Below are positions 16,072-25,233 of a DNA stretch of 64,000 bases, piece after piece. The translations under genes and the position numbers were made by a program. The notes beneath the pieces are model-generated. The model was not told the DNA's origin. It saw only the letters and a list, made by a program, of their open reading frames with translations, and did not search any database. Position 1 is the stretch's first letter. Each line of letters opens with the position of its first letter. The DNA is taken from the NCBI RefSeq assembly GCF_900155585.1, contig NZ_LT707417.1:434001-498000 (forward strand), in the 5' to 3' direction. The stretch is from Aedoeadaptatus urinae. Its GTDB lineage: Bacteria > Bacillota > Clostridia > Tissierellales > Peptoniphilaceae.

Positions 16072-18495
16072 TTAGTTTCCGCCGTTTCCGCCTTGTTTGC
16101 CTCTGCTGCCGCCTTGGCTTTTGCTGCCGCCTTGGCCTTTGCCGCCTTGTGAGGCTTTGGAGTTGCCGGAATTACCGTTTTGATTGCCGTTTTTGTCCTT
16201 ATCCTTATCTTCATCCTCTTCGGTTTTCTTTGGCTTCGGAGGAATGTTGCGATAGAGATTTTTCAGGCCCTTTGGCGATGTGCCTTCGGCAAAGATTTCC
16301 GAATAGCCCGAAACGGGGATGTACTTCTTGTACAGACCGTCTTCCGGTTCCTCGAAATCCTTGTTATCCAGATCCTTGTGGACGTCGCGCATAATGGAGC
16401 GCCACAGATTGGCCGCCATACGGGAGTAGTCCCACAGAGGCGTGTTGTCGTCGTTGCCGATCCAAACGGCGCCGGTGTAGTAGGGCGTGAAGCCGACAAA
16501 CCAGCTGTCCCGCTTGCGGTTGGTGGTCCCGGTCTTGCCCGCGATGTGCATGCCGCTGAAATTAGCGTAGGTACCGGTACCGCTCTTGACCACGGATTCC
16601 AACATGGAGGTCATAATATAGGCGTTTTGCGGGGAAGTGATTTCCACCTCTTCCTTGGGATTTTCGTAAATCACCTTGCCGCTCTTGTCCGTAATCTTGT
16701 CGATAAAGGTTGGCTCGATGAACTTGCCTTGGTTGGGGAAGGTGCTGAATGCCCCCGCCATTTCCAGAGGACTGATGCCTCGGGTCATGCCCCCTAGGGT
16801 GAGGGCGGCCAGGTTCACGTCGTTGTATTTCGCCGTATCGATGTTGGGATATTTTTCCTGATCGCCGGGAAGGACGAGACTCGAGATCTTCATCTTTTCC
16901 AGATTGTCGATCATCATTTGTGCCGCCTCATCCTCGCCGGGAGCCAGGCTCTTGCCGACGAGATAGGCGCCGACGTTGGAGGAGTTGCGAATCAGATTGC
17001 GCACCGTGGCCCAGCCTTGGTAGCCCGTGGAGTTTTTCGGCCAGCCCCCCGGTTGGGGAAGGTCGCGATAGACGTCGCCGGCCGTGCCGCCCTTGTTTAA
17101 GAGAGCGAGATAGGGGCCGATGGGCTTAATGGACGAGCCCGGTTGACGGGGATTTTTCGCCCGGTTCAAAATGTTGTTGCCGCCGATGCCGCGGCCGCCG
17201 ACGATGGCCACCACCTCGCCGGTGTGGTGATCCATAATGGTAATGCCCACCTGCGGCTGAATAATGCCTTTTTCGTCGGTGTGACGACCGGGGAAGAAGC
17301 TGTTTTGAGACACCTTTTCTTCCAAAATCTTTTGAATGTTCAGGTCGAGAGGCGTTTCGATGACGAGGCCGCCGTTGTAGAGAATGTTTTGGGCTTCGTC
17401 CGTCTTGTAGCCTTTTTCCTTTAAGATGTCCAGAACCTCGTCCTTCACCGCATCCACGTAATAGGACGAAATGCCCTTGGTGGTGTGGGAACCCAGGTCC
17501 AGATGAATTTCTTCGTTAATGGCGTCTTTCATCGTGGATTCGTCGATCATGCCCAGCTCGTTCATCTTGTGAAGAATGAGCTCTTGGCGCTTCTTGCTGG
17601 CGGGATTGGCCACGGCCTTTCTCACGACGAGATTCCCCAATTCGATTTGGCTGTGCTCGAAGGGATCGATTAAATCCTTTTCCGCTAAAGCGTCGCCCAA
17701 TTCCTTGTCCTCATCGGTGACCTTCGCGCCGATGGAATCGGCGGGGATGAGACTGAACTCGAGATTGTCCAAATCGTCGTTTGCTTCGATGGGAACGGCG
17801 TTAAAGGGCGTGTATTCCGACGGGCGATTGGTAATGCCCACGATCATGGCGGCTTCCGCCAAGGTGAGATCCTTTACGTCCTTGTCAAAAAATGTTTTGG
17901 ACGCGGCCTCCACGCCCTTGGTCCCTTTAGAGAAGGCGGCGGAGTTTAAATAAGCTTCCAAAATTTGTTTCTTGCTTAAATTGCTTTCCAATTGGAAGGC
18001 GTAGTAGATGTCCTGGAACTTTCTCGCGTAGCTCTTTACCGGCGAGGTATACAGGTTCTTTGCCACCTGCATGGTAATGGTGGAGCCCCCTTGGCTGAAG
18101 TCCATGCTTTGCAGATTGCGCAAAGTGGCGGAGACCAGGCGGCGGAAATCCACGCCGTGGTGCTCGTAGAACCGTTGGTCTTCAATGGCCACGGCGGCAT
18201 CGAGCAAGTAATCGGGCATGCGCTTAATGGGCACCCACTCGCTGAATTCATTTTGTACCAATTGCTCGACGGCGTCGCCGTTTTTGTCCTTTACCACCGA
18301 CGTTTCCGAAATAGCCGAGCGAATGTTTTTCGGATCGATGGCGGGGGATTGGCTGATGGCCGTCACGGCATAGGCCACGGCGATGCCCGCCAAGGTAATG
18401 CCGGCGATGACGATTAATAAGAATAGGATTTTAAAGGCGGAGCTCCAGCGCAGGGAACTTCCCTCGCGCCGGTTCCTGCCGGATCTGTTACCCAT
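16072..18495 (-). CDS. bifunctional class A penicillin-binding protein (PBP1a family)
   Basis: An 807-aa peptidoglycan synthase: a short basic cytoplasmic tail, one membrane segment near residues 25-48, a glycosyltransferase domain (AIEDQRFYEHHGVDF with catalytic Glu, then GGSTITMQVAKNL), and a transpeptidase domain (SSIKPIG with the active serine, SSN in IRNSSNVGAY, KTGTTN). The C-terminus is a Lys/Glu stretch followed by a Gly-Gly-Lys/Ser-Gln low-complexity tail of about 50 residues. The start is set at 18495, because AAGGAGGTTTCT lies directly before it; the in-frame ATG at 18510 precedes the ribosome site. Single-gene unit. Confidence 0.95.
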   Translation of the reverse strand: MGNRSGRNRREGSSLRWSSAFKILFLLIVIAGITLAGIAVAYAVTAISQSPAIDPKNIRSAISETSVVKDKNGDAVEQLVQNEFSEWVPIKRMPDYLLDAAVAIEDQRFYEHHGVDFRRLVSATLRNLQSMDFSQGGSTITMQVAKNLYTSPVKSYARKFQDIYYAFQLESNLSKKQILEAYLNSAAFSKGTKGVEAASKTFFDKDVKDLTLAEAAMIVGITNRPSEYTPFNAVPIEANDDLDNLEFSLIPADSIGAKVTDEDKELGDALAEKDLIDPFEHSQIELGNLVVRKAVANPASKKRQELILHKMNELGMIDESTMKDAINEEIHLDLGSHTTKGISSYYVDAVKDEVLDILKEKGYKTDEAQNILYNGGLVIETPLDLNIQKILEEKVSQNSFFPGRHTDEKGIIQPQVGITIMDHHTGEVVAIVGGRGIGGNNILNRAKNPRQPGSSIKPIGPYLALLNKGGTAGDVYRDLPQPGGWPKNSTGYQGWATVRNLIRNSSNVGAYLVGKSLAPGEDEAAQMMIDNLEKMKISSLVLPGDQEKYPNIDTAKYNDVNLAALTLGGMTRGISPLEMAGAFSTFPNQGKFIEPTFIDKITDKSGKVIYENPKEEVEITSPQNAYIMTSMLESVVKSGTGTYANFSGMHIAGKTGTTNRKRDSWFVGFTPYYTGAVWIGNDDNTPLWDYSRMAANLWRSIMRDVHKDLDNKDFEEPEDGLYKKYIPVSGYSEIFAEGTSPKGLKNLYRNIPPKPKKTEEDEDKDKDKNGNQNGNSGNSKASQGGKGQGGSKSQGGSRGKQGGNGGN

Positions 18496-18631
18496 AGAAA
18501 CCTCCTTCATATTTGTCTATTATATCAAATGCAATCCCCTAAGGGACAGGAATTCCGTGAATTTCACCATCTTAACAAAAAGCTTGATTTTCGCCCGAAT
18601 AAAAGTCGATCAGGGGAAGGGGGCAAGTTGT

Positions 18632-18639
18632 GGTATAAT
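18632..18639 (+). promoter_or_regulatory. extended -10 promoter of the P1 peptidase gene
   Basis: TGGTATAAT is a perfect extended -10 element about 25 bp before the start codon. No recognisable -35 lies at the expected distance, which is acceptable for an extended -10. Confidence 0.6.
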
Positions 18640-18663
18640 CGTTTCATTAAAAAAGGAGGGACT

Positions 18664-19581
18664 ATGTATTCGGGACATTTAAATGATGTTAGAGGCATGG
18701 CCGTCGGTCATCGTGAGGACGGGTTAAAGGGAACCGGCGTGACGGTGATCTTGCCCCCCGAGGGAAGCACCGCCGGCGTGGACGTCAGAGGCGGCGCGCC
18801 CGGCACCCGCGAGTGCATCCTGCTTCAGCCCACCTATGCCGTGGATCAGGTACACGCCCTGGTATTAAGCGGCGGATCCGCCTTCGGCCTCGACAGCGCC
18901 ACGGGCGTCATGGAAGGCTTAAGAGACGACGGCGTGGGCTTCGATGTGGGCGTCGGCGTGGTGCCCATCGTTCCCGCCGCCGTGTTGTTTGATTTAGCTT
19001 ATAAAGCGAAGGACGCCTGGCCGGACAAGGCCATGGGACGCGCCGCCTATGAAGCCGCAAGCCCTTCCGATAGGCGTCAGGGCTCCTTGGGAGCCGGATG
19101 CGGTGCGACGGTGGCGAAGACCATGGGATTTTCCTACGCGAAGAAATCCGGCATCGGAAGCGCATCCATCGCCGTCGGCGACGTGGTTTTTTCCGCCATG
19201 GTGGCCGTCAATGCCTTCGGCCACATTTGTGATGCGGAAACAGGCGACGTGTTGGCGGCACCGGAAGTGAAGGGCCGCACGCTTTCCGTGGAAGAAGCTC
19301 TGCTAAAGGGCGCCGTGGATTTTGAAAAGGGCAAGCATCAAAACACGACCTTAGGCGTCGTGGCAACCAACGGCCGCTTCACAAAGACCGAGCTTTGCAA
19401 GCTGGCCTCCACGGCTCACAACGGCTATGCAAAAAGCATTACGCCGGTGCACACGGGCTTGGACGGGGACACGATTTTTTCCCTGGCGACCAATGAGGTG
19501 GACTGCTCCATGCAGCTCGCCGAATATTATTTTCCCAAGGTCGTGGCCCGAGCCGTGGCCAACAGCATCTACAGTTTATAG
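18664..19581 (+). CDS. P1-family peptidase (DmpA/L-aminopeptidase-like)
   Basis: A 305-aa self-processing N-terminal nucleophile hydrolase related to D-Ala esterase/L-aminopeptidase DmpA. Motifs: LNDVRGMAVGH at the N-terminus, GVDVRGGAPGTRE, LSGGSAFGLDSATGVM, GSLGAGCGATVAK, and the cleavage and nucleophile region in HQNTTLGVVATNG. It would cut small peptides or amides in the cytoplasm. The ATG at 18664 has AAAGGAGGGACT directly upstream; the longer frame from 18529 passes through the promoter. Confidence 0.9.
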   Translation: MYSGHLNDVRGMAVGHREDGLKGTGVTVILPPEGSTAGVDVRGGAPGTRECILLQPTYAVDQVHALVLSGGSAFGLDSATGVMEGLRDDGVGFDVGVGVVPIVPAAVLFDLAYKAKDAWPDKAMGRAAYEAASPSDRRQGSLGAGCGATVAKTMGFSYAKKSGIGSASIAVGDVVFSAMVAVNAFGHICDAETGDVLAAPEVKGRTLSVEEALLKGAVDFEKGKHQNTTLGVVATNGRFTKTELCKLASTAHNGYAKSITPVHTGLDGDTIFSLATNEVDCSMQLAEYYFPKVVARAVANSIYSL

Positions 19582-19633
19582 TTTCCTATTGTAAAAACAG
19601 ACCGGCATCCTCGCGAGCCGGATCGGAGGTTTT

Positions 19634-20395
19634 ATGAAAAAAGAAAATAAAAAGCCCTTGCTCACCACACGGCAAATCGTCATCGTGGGCATTTTGGGCG
19701 CCATCACCGCCGTTTTGGCCCTGACGCCCCTGGGCTTTGTGCCCATCGGCCCCTTAAACGCTACCACCATGCACATCCCCGTCCTCATCGCCGCCTTTAT
19801 CGAAGGGCCGGTGGTCGGAGGCTTTGTGGGACTGATCTTCGGCTTGAGCTCGCTCTTTAATGCCGTCACCCGTCCCACGCCCATCTCATTCGTCTTTTAC
19901 AATCCCCTCATTTCCATATTGCCGCGAATACTTTTAGGCGTGATCTCCGCCTACATCTTCCGATTTTTTAAATCCGTGGACGGCAAGAAGCTGGGGGCAT
20001 TGGGTCTCGTGGCATGGATCGGCGTGGTGATCTTTTTGGCCTACGGGCTGTACAAAAATTTGGCCGCGAAAACCTATGGCGCATCCGCCTTGTTAAACGG
20101 CGTCTTTTTAATCGGCTCCGTGGTCCTTCTCATTTGGATTCGCCGCAGACAGGTACAGGGAAGTGCCGTGGCCCTTTCCGCCTTTTTCTCCACGATTTTA
20201 CACTCCGCCATGGTTATGAGCGGCATTTATGTTTTCTTCGCCGAAGACTTCGTCCGCGCCATGGGGGCGCCGCAGGCCTTGGTGAGCACGGTTATATTCG
20301 GTACGATTATTACATCGGGCGTGCCCGAGGGGATCCTCGCCGGCATCGTCGCGACCGGTGTCGTCACGGCTTGGACGGCGAGCAAGAATAAATAG
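19634..20395 (+). CDS. ECF transporter S component (possibly pantothenate-specific)
   Basis: A 253-aa membrane protein with about six hydrophobic segments, an N-terminal TTRQIVIVGILGAITAVLALTP-like start and a GPLNATTMHIPVLIAA region, the pattern of substrate-binding S components of energy-coupling factor vitamin importers. It lies directly before coaX, the pantothenate kinase gene, so pantothenate (PanT-like) is the best guess for substrate. The energising EcfA/EcfT proteins are not in the window. Start ATG follows GGAGGTTTT. Gap to coaX is 17 bp. Confidence 0.85.
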   Translation: MKKENKKPLLTTRQIVIVGILGAITAVLALTPLGFVPIGPLNATTMHIPVLIAAFIEGPVVGGFVGLIFGLSSLFNAVTRPTPISFVFYNPLISILPRILLGVISAYIFRFFKSVDGKKLGALGLVAWIGVVIFLAYGLYKNLAAKTYGASALLNGVFLIGSVVLLIWIRRRQVQGSAVALSAFFSTILHSAMVMSGIYVFFAEDFVRAMGAPQALVSTVIFGTIITSGVPEGILAGIVATGVVTAWTASKNK

Positions 20396-20412
20396 AATCG
20401 GGCAGGTGCATT

Positions 20413-21186
20413 ATGTTATTAGCAATCGATGTAGGCAATACAAATATCGTCTTCGGAGCCTTTAAGGGAAAGGAATTGATCCACGACTGGCGCATTTCCT
20501 CGGACAAGGAGAAGACCAGCGACGAATTCGGCATGCTGGTCACGGAAATGCTGAGCAATGTTCAGCTGAAGCCGGTGAATTTTGAAGCGGTGATCCTTTC
20601 CTCCGTGGTGCCCAATATTATGCACACCATGCAGAACATGATCGTCAAATACTTTCATCAATACCCCCTCGTCGTCGGCGCGGGCATGAAGACGGGAATC
20701 AACATTCGCTACGACAATCCCAAGGAGGTGGGGGCGGACCGCATCGTCAACGCCGTGGCCGCCGTGGAAAAATACGGCGGGCCCTGCGTCATCATCGACC
20801 TGGGCACGGCCATTACCTTTTGCGTCGTGGACGCCAAGAAAAATTACCTGGGCGGTTTGATCCTGCCGGGCATTTCCATTTCCGCCGACGCCTTGGTCTC
20901 CCGCACGTCGAAGCTGCCGAAGATCGAAATCATTAAGCCCGAGAGGGTCATCGGCAAGAGCACGGTGACCAGCATGCAAAACGGCTTGTACTACGGCTTC
21001 TCGTCCATGATCGACGGCATCGTCCAACACATTTGCGACGAGCTGGGTATGGATGCCCGGGAGTTGAATATCATCGCCACGGGTGGCTTTTCCAATTTGC
21101 TGGTTTCCGACAGCGCGTACGATATTATGATCGATCGGGATCTGACCATGGACGGGCTCCGGATCCTGTACGAGATGAACAACTAA
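20413..21186 (+). CDS. coaX: type III pantothenate kinase CoaX
   Basis: A 257-aa ASKHA-fold kinase catalysing the first step of coenzyme A synthesis. Motifs: LAIDVGNTNIVFG (phosphate 1), GADRIVNAVAA, VIIDLGTAITFCVVD, GGLILPGISIS, and IATGGFSN. Type III kinases are not inhibited by CoA. Its stop overlaps the dus start (TAATG), and the preceding gene may supply pantothenate. Confidence 0.94.
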   Translation: MLLAIDVGNTNIVFGAFKGKELIHDWRISSDKEKTSDEFGMLVTEMLSNVQLKPVNFEAVILSSVVPNIMHTMQNMIVKYFHQYPLVVGAGMKTGINIRYDNPKEVGADRIVNAVAAVEKYGGPCVIIDLGTAITFCVVDAKKNYLGGLILPGISISADALVSRTSKLPKIEIIKPERVIGKSTVTSMQNGLYYGFSSMIDGIVQHICDELGMDARELNIIATGGFSNLLVSDSAYDIMIDRDLTMDGLRILYEMNN

Positions 21187-22130
21187 TGGCCTTTACCATT
21201 GCCCTGGCCCCCATGGCGGGCTATACGGATCAAAGCTTTCGCCGCATTTGCACGGCATACGGCATGGACTATGCCACCACGGAAATGGTGAGCACCAAGG
21301 CTCTGTATTATAAGGATAAAAAAACCCGGCGGCTCATGGCCGTGGCTCCCGATGAGGGACCGGTGAGTCTGCAGCTTTTCGGCGACGATGCCGACATCTT
21401 TCGGCGGGTCGTGGAGGACTTAGGCGAGGAGCTTGCGGCCTATCGCGCCCTGGACATTAACATGGGCTGCCCGGCGCCGAAGATCGTAAAGACCGGGGCG
21501 GGAAGCGCCCTCTTAAAGACGCCGGAAAAAGCCCGGGCCATTATCGAGGCCTGCGTCCAGGCCTCGCCCATTCCCGTCACCGTCAAAATCCGCAAGGGCT
21601 TTGACGAGGGCGCGGAGGAGGGAATGGAAATCGCAAAAATCGCCGAAGCTGCCGGCGCAAGTGAAATCACCGTCCACGGCAGAACCCGGGAAGCCTACTA
21701 CAGCGGGACGGCGGACTGGGATTTTATTTTGCGCGTGGCAGGTGCCGTGTCGGTCCCTGTGATCGGAAACGGCGACATCCTCAAGGCGGAGGATATTTTG
21801 AAGCACAGAGCCGACACCCTGGCAGGCGTGGCCGTGGGCCGAGGCGCCGTGGGCCATCCCTTTATCTTCAGAGAAATCAGGCAGGTCCTTGGCGGCGAAA
21901 GGGTACAGCTGCCGTCGAAGGACGAAATCATCGCCACGGCGAAAAAGCATTTGGCCTTAAGCGTCGCCGAAAAGGGCGAGCACTTAGGCGTCATCGAAAT
22001 GCGCAAGCACTTTATCGGCTACCTAAAGGGCTTCGAGCAGGCGAAGAAGCACCGAAACGAAATCCTCACCCTGAAACGAGAGGAAGACATCATTCGATAT
22101 CTCGACCACCTGGCGAAGGAAAGCCGATAA
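21186..22130 (+). CDS. tRNA-dihydrouridine synthase (DusB-like)
   Basis: A 314-aa FMN-dependent enzyme that reduces uridines in tRNA. Motifs: LAPMAGYTDQSFR at the N-terminus, the catalytic cysteine in INMGCPAPKIVKTGAGSALL, VKIRKGFD, EITVHGRTREAYYSGTADW, IGNGDI and GRGAVGHPFIF. Dus genes next to coaX and greA/lysS are common in Firmicutes. The ATG at 21186 overlaps the coaX stop, so longer frames from 21033 are rejected. Confidence 0.93.
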   Translation: MAFTIALAPMAGYTDQSFRRICTAYGMDYATTEMVSTKALYYKDKKTRRLMAVAPDEGPVSLQLFGDDADIFRRVVEDLGEELAAYRALDINMGCPAPKIVKTGAGSALLKTPEKARAIIEACVQASPIPVTVKIRKGFDEGAEEGMEIAKIAEAAGASEITVHGRTREAYYSGTADWDFILRVAGAVSVPVIGNGDILKAEDILKHRADTLAGVAVGRGAVGHPFIFREIRQVLGGERVQLPSKDEIIATAKKHLALSVAEKGEHLGVIEMRKHFIGYLKGFEQAKKHRNEILTLKREEDIIRYLDHLAKESR

Positions 22131-22159
22131 TTGACAGACGGACAAATTTTTATTATAAT
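22131..22159 (+). promoter_or_regulatory. consensus sigma-A promoter of greA-lysS
   Basis: TTGACA, 17-bp spacer, TATAAT: a perfect match at every hexamer position, directly after the dus stop codon. It marks a new strong transcription unit. Confidence 0.92.
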
Positions 22160-22177
22160 AGAGCGACTTGATTACAT

Positions 22178-22200
22178 GGACCCGGCGTCGGGTCCTTTCT
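22178..22200 (+). promoter_or_regulatory. leader hairpin of greA
   Basis: GGACCC, loop GGCGTC, GGGTCC, then TTTCTT, about 20 nt after the predicted transcription start. It resembles a small terminator and could attenuate greA transcripts, but the T-tract is interrupted and the stem is short. Confidence 0.5.
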
Positions 22201-22235
22201 TCATAAACGATGACTGACAATTAGGGAGTGATACC

Positions 22236-22715
22236 ATGGTAGATAATGAAGTACTAATAACAGAAGAAGGCTTAGAGAAAATCGAAAACGAAATCGATTA
22301 CTTAAAAACCGTCCGCAGAAAAGAAGTGGCCGAGCGCATTAAGGTCGCCTTAGGCTACGGCGACCTGTCGGAAAACTCCGAGTACGACGAGGCAAAAAAC
22401 GAACAGGGTCAAGTGGAAGAGCGCATCGCCAAGCTGGAATACATGGCGCGAAACGCGAAGGTGGTCAAGGAAAATGATCTAAGCGACCGCATCGTCAATG
22501 TGGGCTCCAGCGTCACCGTCGTAGACGAGGACACGGATGAAGAGGACATCTATCGCATCGTCGGTAGCGCCGAAGCTGATCCCCTGGAAGGAAAAATTTC
22601 CAACGAAAGCCCCATCGGTGCCGGACTCATGGGCATGGGCATCGGCGACGTCGCCGAAATCGACGTGCCCCAAGGCAAAGTCAGACTCAAGGTATTAAAG
22701 ATTTCCATAGCATAA
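22236..22715 (+). CDS. greA: transcription elongation factor GreA
   Basis: A 159-aa factor that rescues backtracked RNA polymerase by stimulating transcript cleavage. The N-terminal coiled coil carries VKVALGYGDLSENSEYDEAK-type residues with the acidic tip (GDLSENSEYDEAK), and the C-terminal domain has ESPIGAGLMGMGIGDVAEI. Normal length. GGGAGTGATACC precedes the ATG. lysS follows after 12 bp, a frequent Firmicutes pair. Confidence 0.96.
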   Translation: MVDNEVLITEEGLEKIENEIDYLKTVRRKEVAERIKVALGYGDLSENSEYDEAKNEQGQVEERIAKLEYMARNAKVVKENDLSDRIVNVGSSVTVVDEDTDEEDIYRIVGSAEADPLEGKISNESPIGAGLMGMGIGDVAEIDVPQGKVRLKVLKISIA

Positions 22716-22727
22716 GGGAGGTAGACC

Positions 22728-24227
22728 ATGGCGAAGGCACAAAAGAGCAGCGAAGTAAGAGACCAAAAGCTGAAGAAGGTTCAAAATTTAATCGACGAGG
22801 GCAATAGCCCCTATCTCGTCGAAAAATACGATGTGGACACCTACACCAAGGCCATCGTGGACAATTTCGACGCCATGGAAGGCAAGACCGTTTCCGTGGC
22901 CGGCCGCATCGTCAGCAAGCGTCGCCACGGCAAGATCGCCTTTTTAGACGTACAGGACACCTACGGCCAAATCCAAATTTTCGCCAAGAAAAATATTTTG
23001 GAGGACGCCTACGAGGTTGTGAAGGCCGCCGATGTCGGCGACTTCTTCGGCGTCAAGGGCGTGGTCATTAAGACCGAAGCCGGCGCCATTTCCGTGGAAG
23101 CCCGTGAAGTGGCCCTTCTCTCCAAGAGCATTCAAGTCCTGCCGGAAAAATTCCACGGCTTAAAGGACATGGACCTGAGATATCGCCAACGCTACGTAGA
23201 CCTTATCGTCAACCCCGAAGTGAAGGAAGTGTTCTTTAAACGCTCCGCCATTATCAAAGCCATTCGAGAATTTTTAGACGACAAGGGCTTCTTGGAAGTG
23301 GAAACGCCCATCCTGGGCAATGTGGCAGGCGGCGCCAACGCCCGCCCCTTCCTCACCCATCACAACGCCCTGGACATCGATCTTCAAATGCGCATCGCCA
23401 ACGAGCTTTTCCTGAAGCGCCTCATCGTCGGCGGCTTCGACAAGGTCTACGAAATGGGCAAAATGTTCAGAAACGAAGGCATGGACACCCGTCACAATCC
23501 GGAATTTACCAATATCGAGCTGTACCAAGCTTATGTGGACATGGACGAAATGATGCGCATAACCGAGCACATGTTTGCCTACGCGGCTGAAAAAGTGCTG
23601 GGCTCCGCCGTCATCAACTACCAAGGCACGGAAATCGACCTGACGCCGCCGTGGAACCGCGTGGCCATGGAGGATGCCGTAAAGGAATATGCCGGCGTAG
23701 ACTTTTCCACCGTAAAAACCGACGAAGAAGCCCTGGCCATCGCCAAGGAAAAGGGCCTGGACGTTCAACCCTTCTGGACTCGCGGCCACGTCATCAGCGA
23801 GCTCTTTGAAGAATATTGCGAAGAAAAATTAGTACAGCCCACCTTCGTCACCGGCCACCCGGTAGAAGTGAGTCCCTTGGCCAAGCGAGATCCCGAGGAT
23901 CCCCGCATCACCCGCCGCTTCGAAGCCTTCATCAATACCTGGGAATTTGCCAACGCCTTTAGCGAGTTAAACGACCCCATCGACCAACGGGCTCGTTTCG
24001 AAGAGCAAGTGGCGGATCAGGAAAAAGGCGACGACGAAGCCCACCCCATGGACTACGACTTCATCAACGCCATCGAAGTAGGGCTGCCCCCCACCGGCGG
24101 CTTGGGCATCGGCGTAGACCGCATGATCATGCTCCTAACCGACCAATCCAGCATTCGCGACGTGCTCTTCTTCCCAACCATGAAACCCCTAGGCGAAGAC
24201 GAAAGCGAATCCTGGGACGAAGAATAA
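22728..24227 (+). CDS. lysS: lysyl-tRNA synthetase, class II
   Basis: A 499-aa class II synthetase that charges tRNA-Lys. An OB-fold anticodon-binding domain occupies about residues 55-155 ([20 protein letters not shown]), followed by class II motifs: [30 protein letters not shown] with motif 2, and [20 protein letters not shown] for motif 3. The tail is acidic. GGGAGGTAGACC precedes the ATG. Its 3' end region and terminator are found again, diverged, 2.2 kb downstream. Confidence 0.97.
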   Translation: MAKAQKSSEVRDQKLKKVQNLIDEGNSPYLVEKYDVDTYTKAIVDNFDAMEGKTVSVAGRIVSKRRHGKIAFLDVQDTYGQIQIFAKKNILEDAYEVVKAADVGDFFGVKGVVIKTEAGAISVEAREVALLSKSIQVLPEKFHGLKDMDLRYRQRYVDLIVNPEVKEVFFKRSAIIKAIREFLDDKGFLEVETPILGNVAGGANARPFLTHHNALDIDLQMRIANELFLKRLIVGGFDKVYEMGKMFRNEGMDTRHNPEFTNIELYQAYVDMDEMMRITEHMFAYAAEKVLGSAVINYQGTEIDLTPPWNRVAMEDAVKEYAGVDFSTVKTDEEALAIAKEKGLDVQPFWTRGHVISELFEEYCEEKLVQPTFVTGHPVEVSPLAKRDPEDPRITRRFEAFINTWEFANAFSELNDPIDQRARFEEQVADQEKGDDEAHPMDYDFINAIEVGLPPTGGLGIGVDRMIMLLTDQSSIRDVLFFPTMKPLGEDESESWDEE

Positions 24228-24299
24228 AAATAGACCTTGCCGGAGCAAGGCCACATAGAAGAGAAAGAGGATCAGCCACAGCGGCCGGTCCTCTTTTTT
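24218..24299. repeat. lysS end/terminator, copy 1 of a direct repeat
   Basis: Contains the last codons of lysS and a rho-independent terminator (AAGAGGA with TCCTCTT, 24264-24299). The 36-nt terminator core is identical to that at 26504-26539, and the preceding 45 bases are clearly similar (GAAGAATAAA, GACCTT, CAAGG, ACATA in the same order). Confidence 0.85.
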
Positions 24300-24309
24300 G
24301 ATTTGTGAT

Positions 24310-25233
24310 TTAATTTTTCTCCAAAAAAGCCCGAAGGGCAGCTTCGTTTATCTCCGCGCCTATAAAAATCATCTTCCCATCGGATTTTTCAAAGCCGCCG
24401 ATGACGTAGTCGCCTTCGACCAATTCAAATCGAAACTGATTTTCGCCGTATTTGAAAATACCCTTGCTCCTGAGAATATCGCCGTAAGCGTGGCGAATGA
24501 CCTGTTCCAAAAACAGAGCCATTTCGCCGGGATGAATGTCCCTTCCGTCCGTCACGGATAAAGACCGCAAGGTTTCCGTCTTCGACGGCGGAGCACCTTC
24601 TTCCACGGCAATTTCGATTTCGTCGTCGGGGCGAATGACCAGGCGGTCATTTAAAATGTGCTCGATAGCCTCGTCGCTCAACTCGCTGTAGTGAGTAGTG
24701 AGAAAGTGCTCCGATTCGATTTCTAAATCATTTTTAACCTTGTTAAAATCTTCCAAAGTGTAATTTTCCGACTTCGAAACAAACACGCGGGAGATGGCCA
24801 GAAGATCCTTGCCGTAAAGATCGGAAAATTCGTCGAAGGCCCTTCGGTAATTCTTTCCGTCGACGATAAGAATTGGAACCAGAAGACCGATTCGATCGTA
24901 AAGAATTTTTGAAAGATCGTCGATAATTTTTTTCGGCCGCGCCACGCCGCTGGGCTCGACGATGAGATAGTCCGGGTCCAGAGTGTTAGCCACCGTCATC
25001 ACCGAATGGGCGAAAGACAGATTCATAGAACAGCATATACAGCCATCAGAGATGGACATTATGTCCATCTCTGATGCGTTTTTGTCTTCACTTTTTAAAA
25101 TATTCGAATCGACATCTTCATCGGCAAACTCATTTTCAATAATAACAAACTTTTTCTTTGTTCTTTCGCTGAGGTATTTTATAAAGCTTGTTTTGCCCGC
25201 TCCTAAAAATCCGCTGACCAAAAGAATCTTCAT
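24310..25233 (-). CDS. COG0523/CobW-family GTPase, putative metallochaperone
   Basis: A 307-aa G3E-family GTPase. Motifs: Walker A GFLGAGKT at residues 8-15, the metal-binding CICC (GCICCS) near 65, Walker B/guanine-site region LIVEPSGVARP, and a C-terminal CobW domain with GDILRSKGIFKYG near 255. Such proteins load zinc or other metals into target enzymes. The ATG overlaps the stop of the alcohol dehydrogenase gene (TAATG), so the two are coupled, and a zinc-dependent dehydrogenase would be a natural client. The gene contains an exact 33-nt palindrome just before the CICC motif. Confidence 0.9.
   Translation of the reverse strand: MKILLVSGFLGAGKTSFIKYLSERTKKKFVIIENEFADEDVDSNILKSEDKNASEMDIMSISDGCICCSMNLSFAHSVMTVANTLDPDYLIVEPSGVARPKKIIDDLSKILYDRIGLLVPILIVDGKNYRRAFDEFSDLYGKDLLAISRVFVSKSENYTLEDFNKVKNDLEIESEHFLTTHYSELSDEAIEHILNDRLVIRPDDEIEIAVEEGAPPSKTETLRSLSVTDGRDIHPGEMALFLEQVIRHAYGDILRSKGIFKYGENQFRFELVEGDYVIGGFEKSDGKMIFIGAEINEAALRAFLEKN
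25044..25076. repeat. perfect 33-nt palindrome inside the GTPase gene
   Basis: Sixteen-base arms (25044-25059 and 25061-25076) are exact inverted complements around a single T. Because of the symmetry, both strands encode the decapeptide SEMDIMSISD in corresponding frames. Confidence 0.95.
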
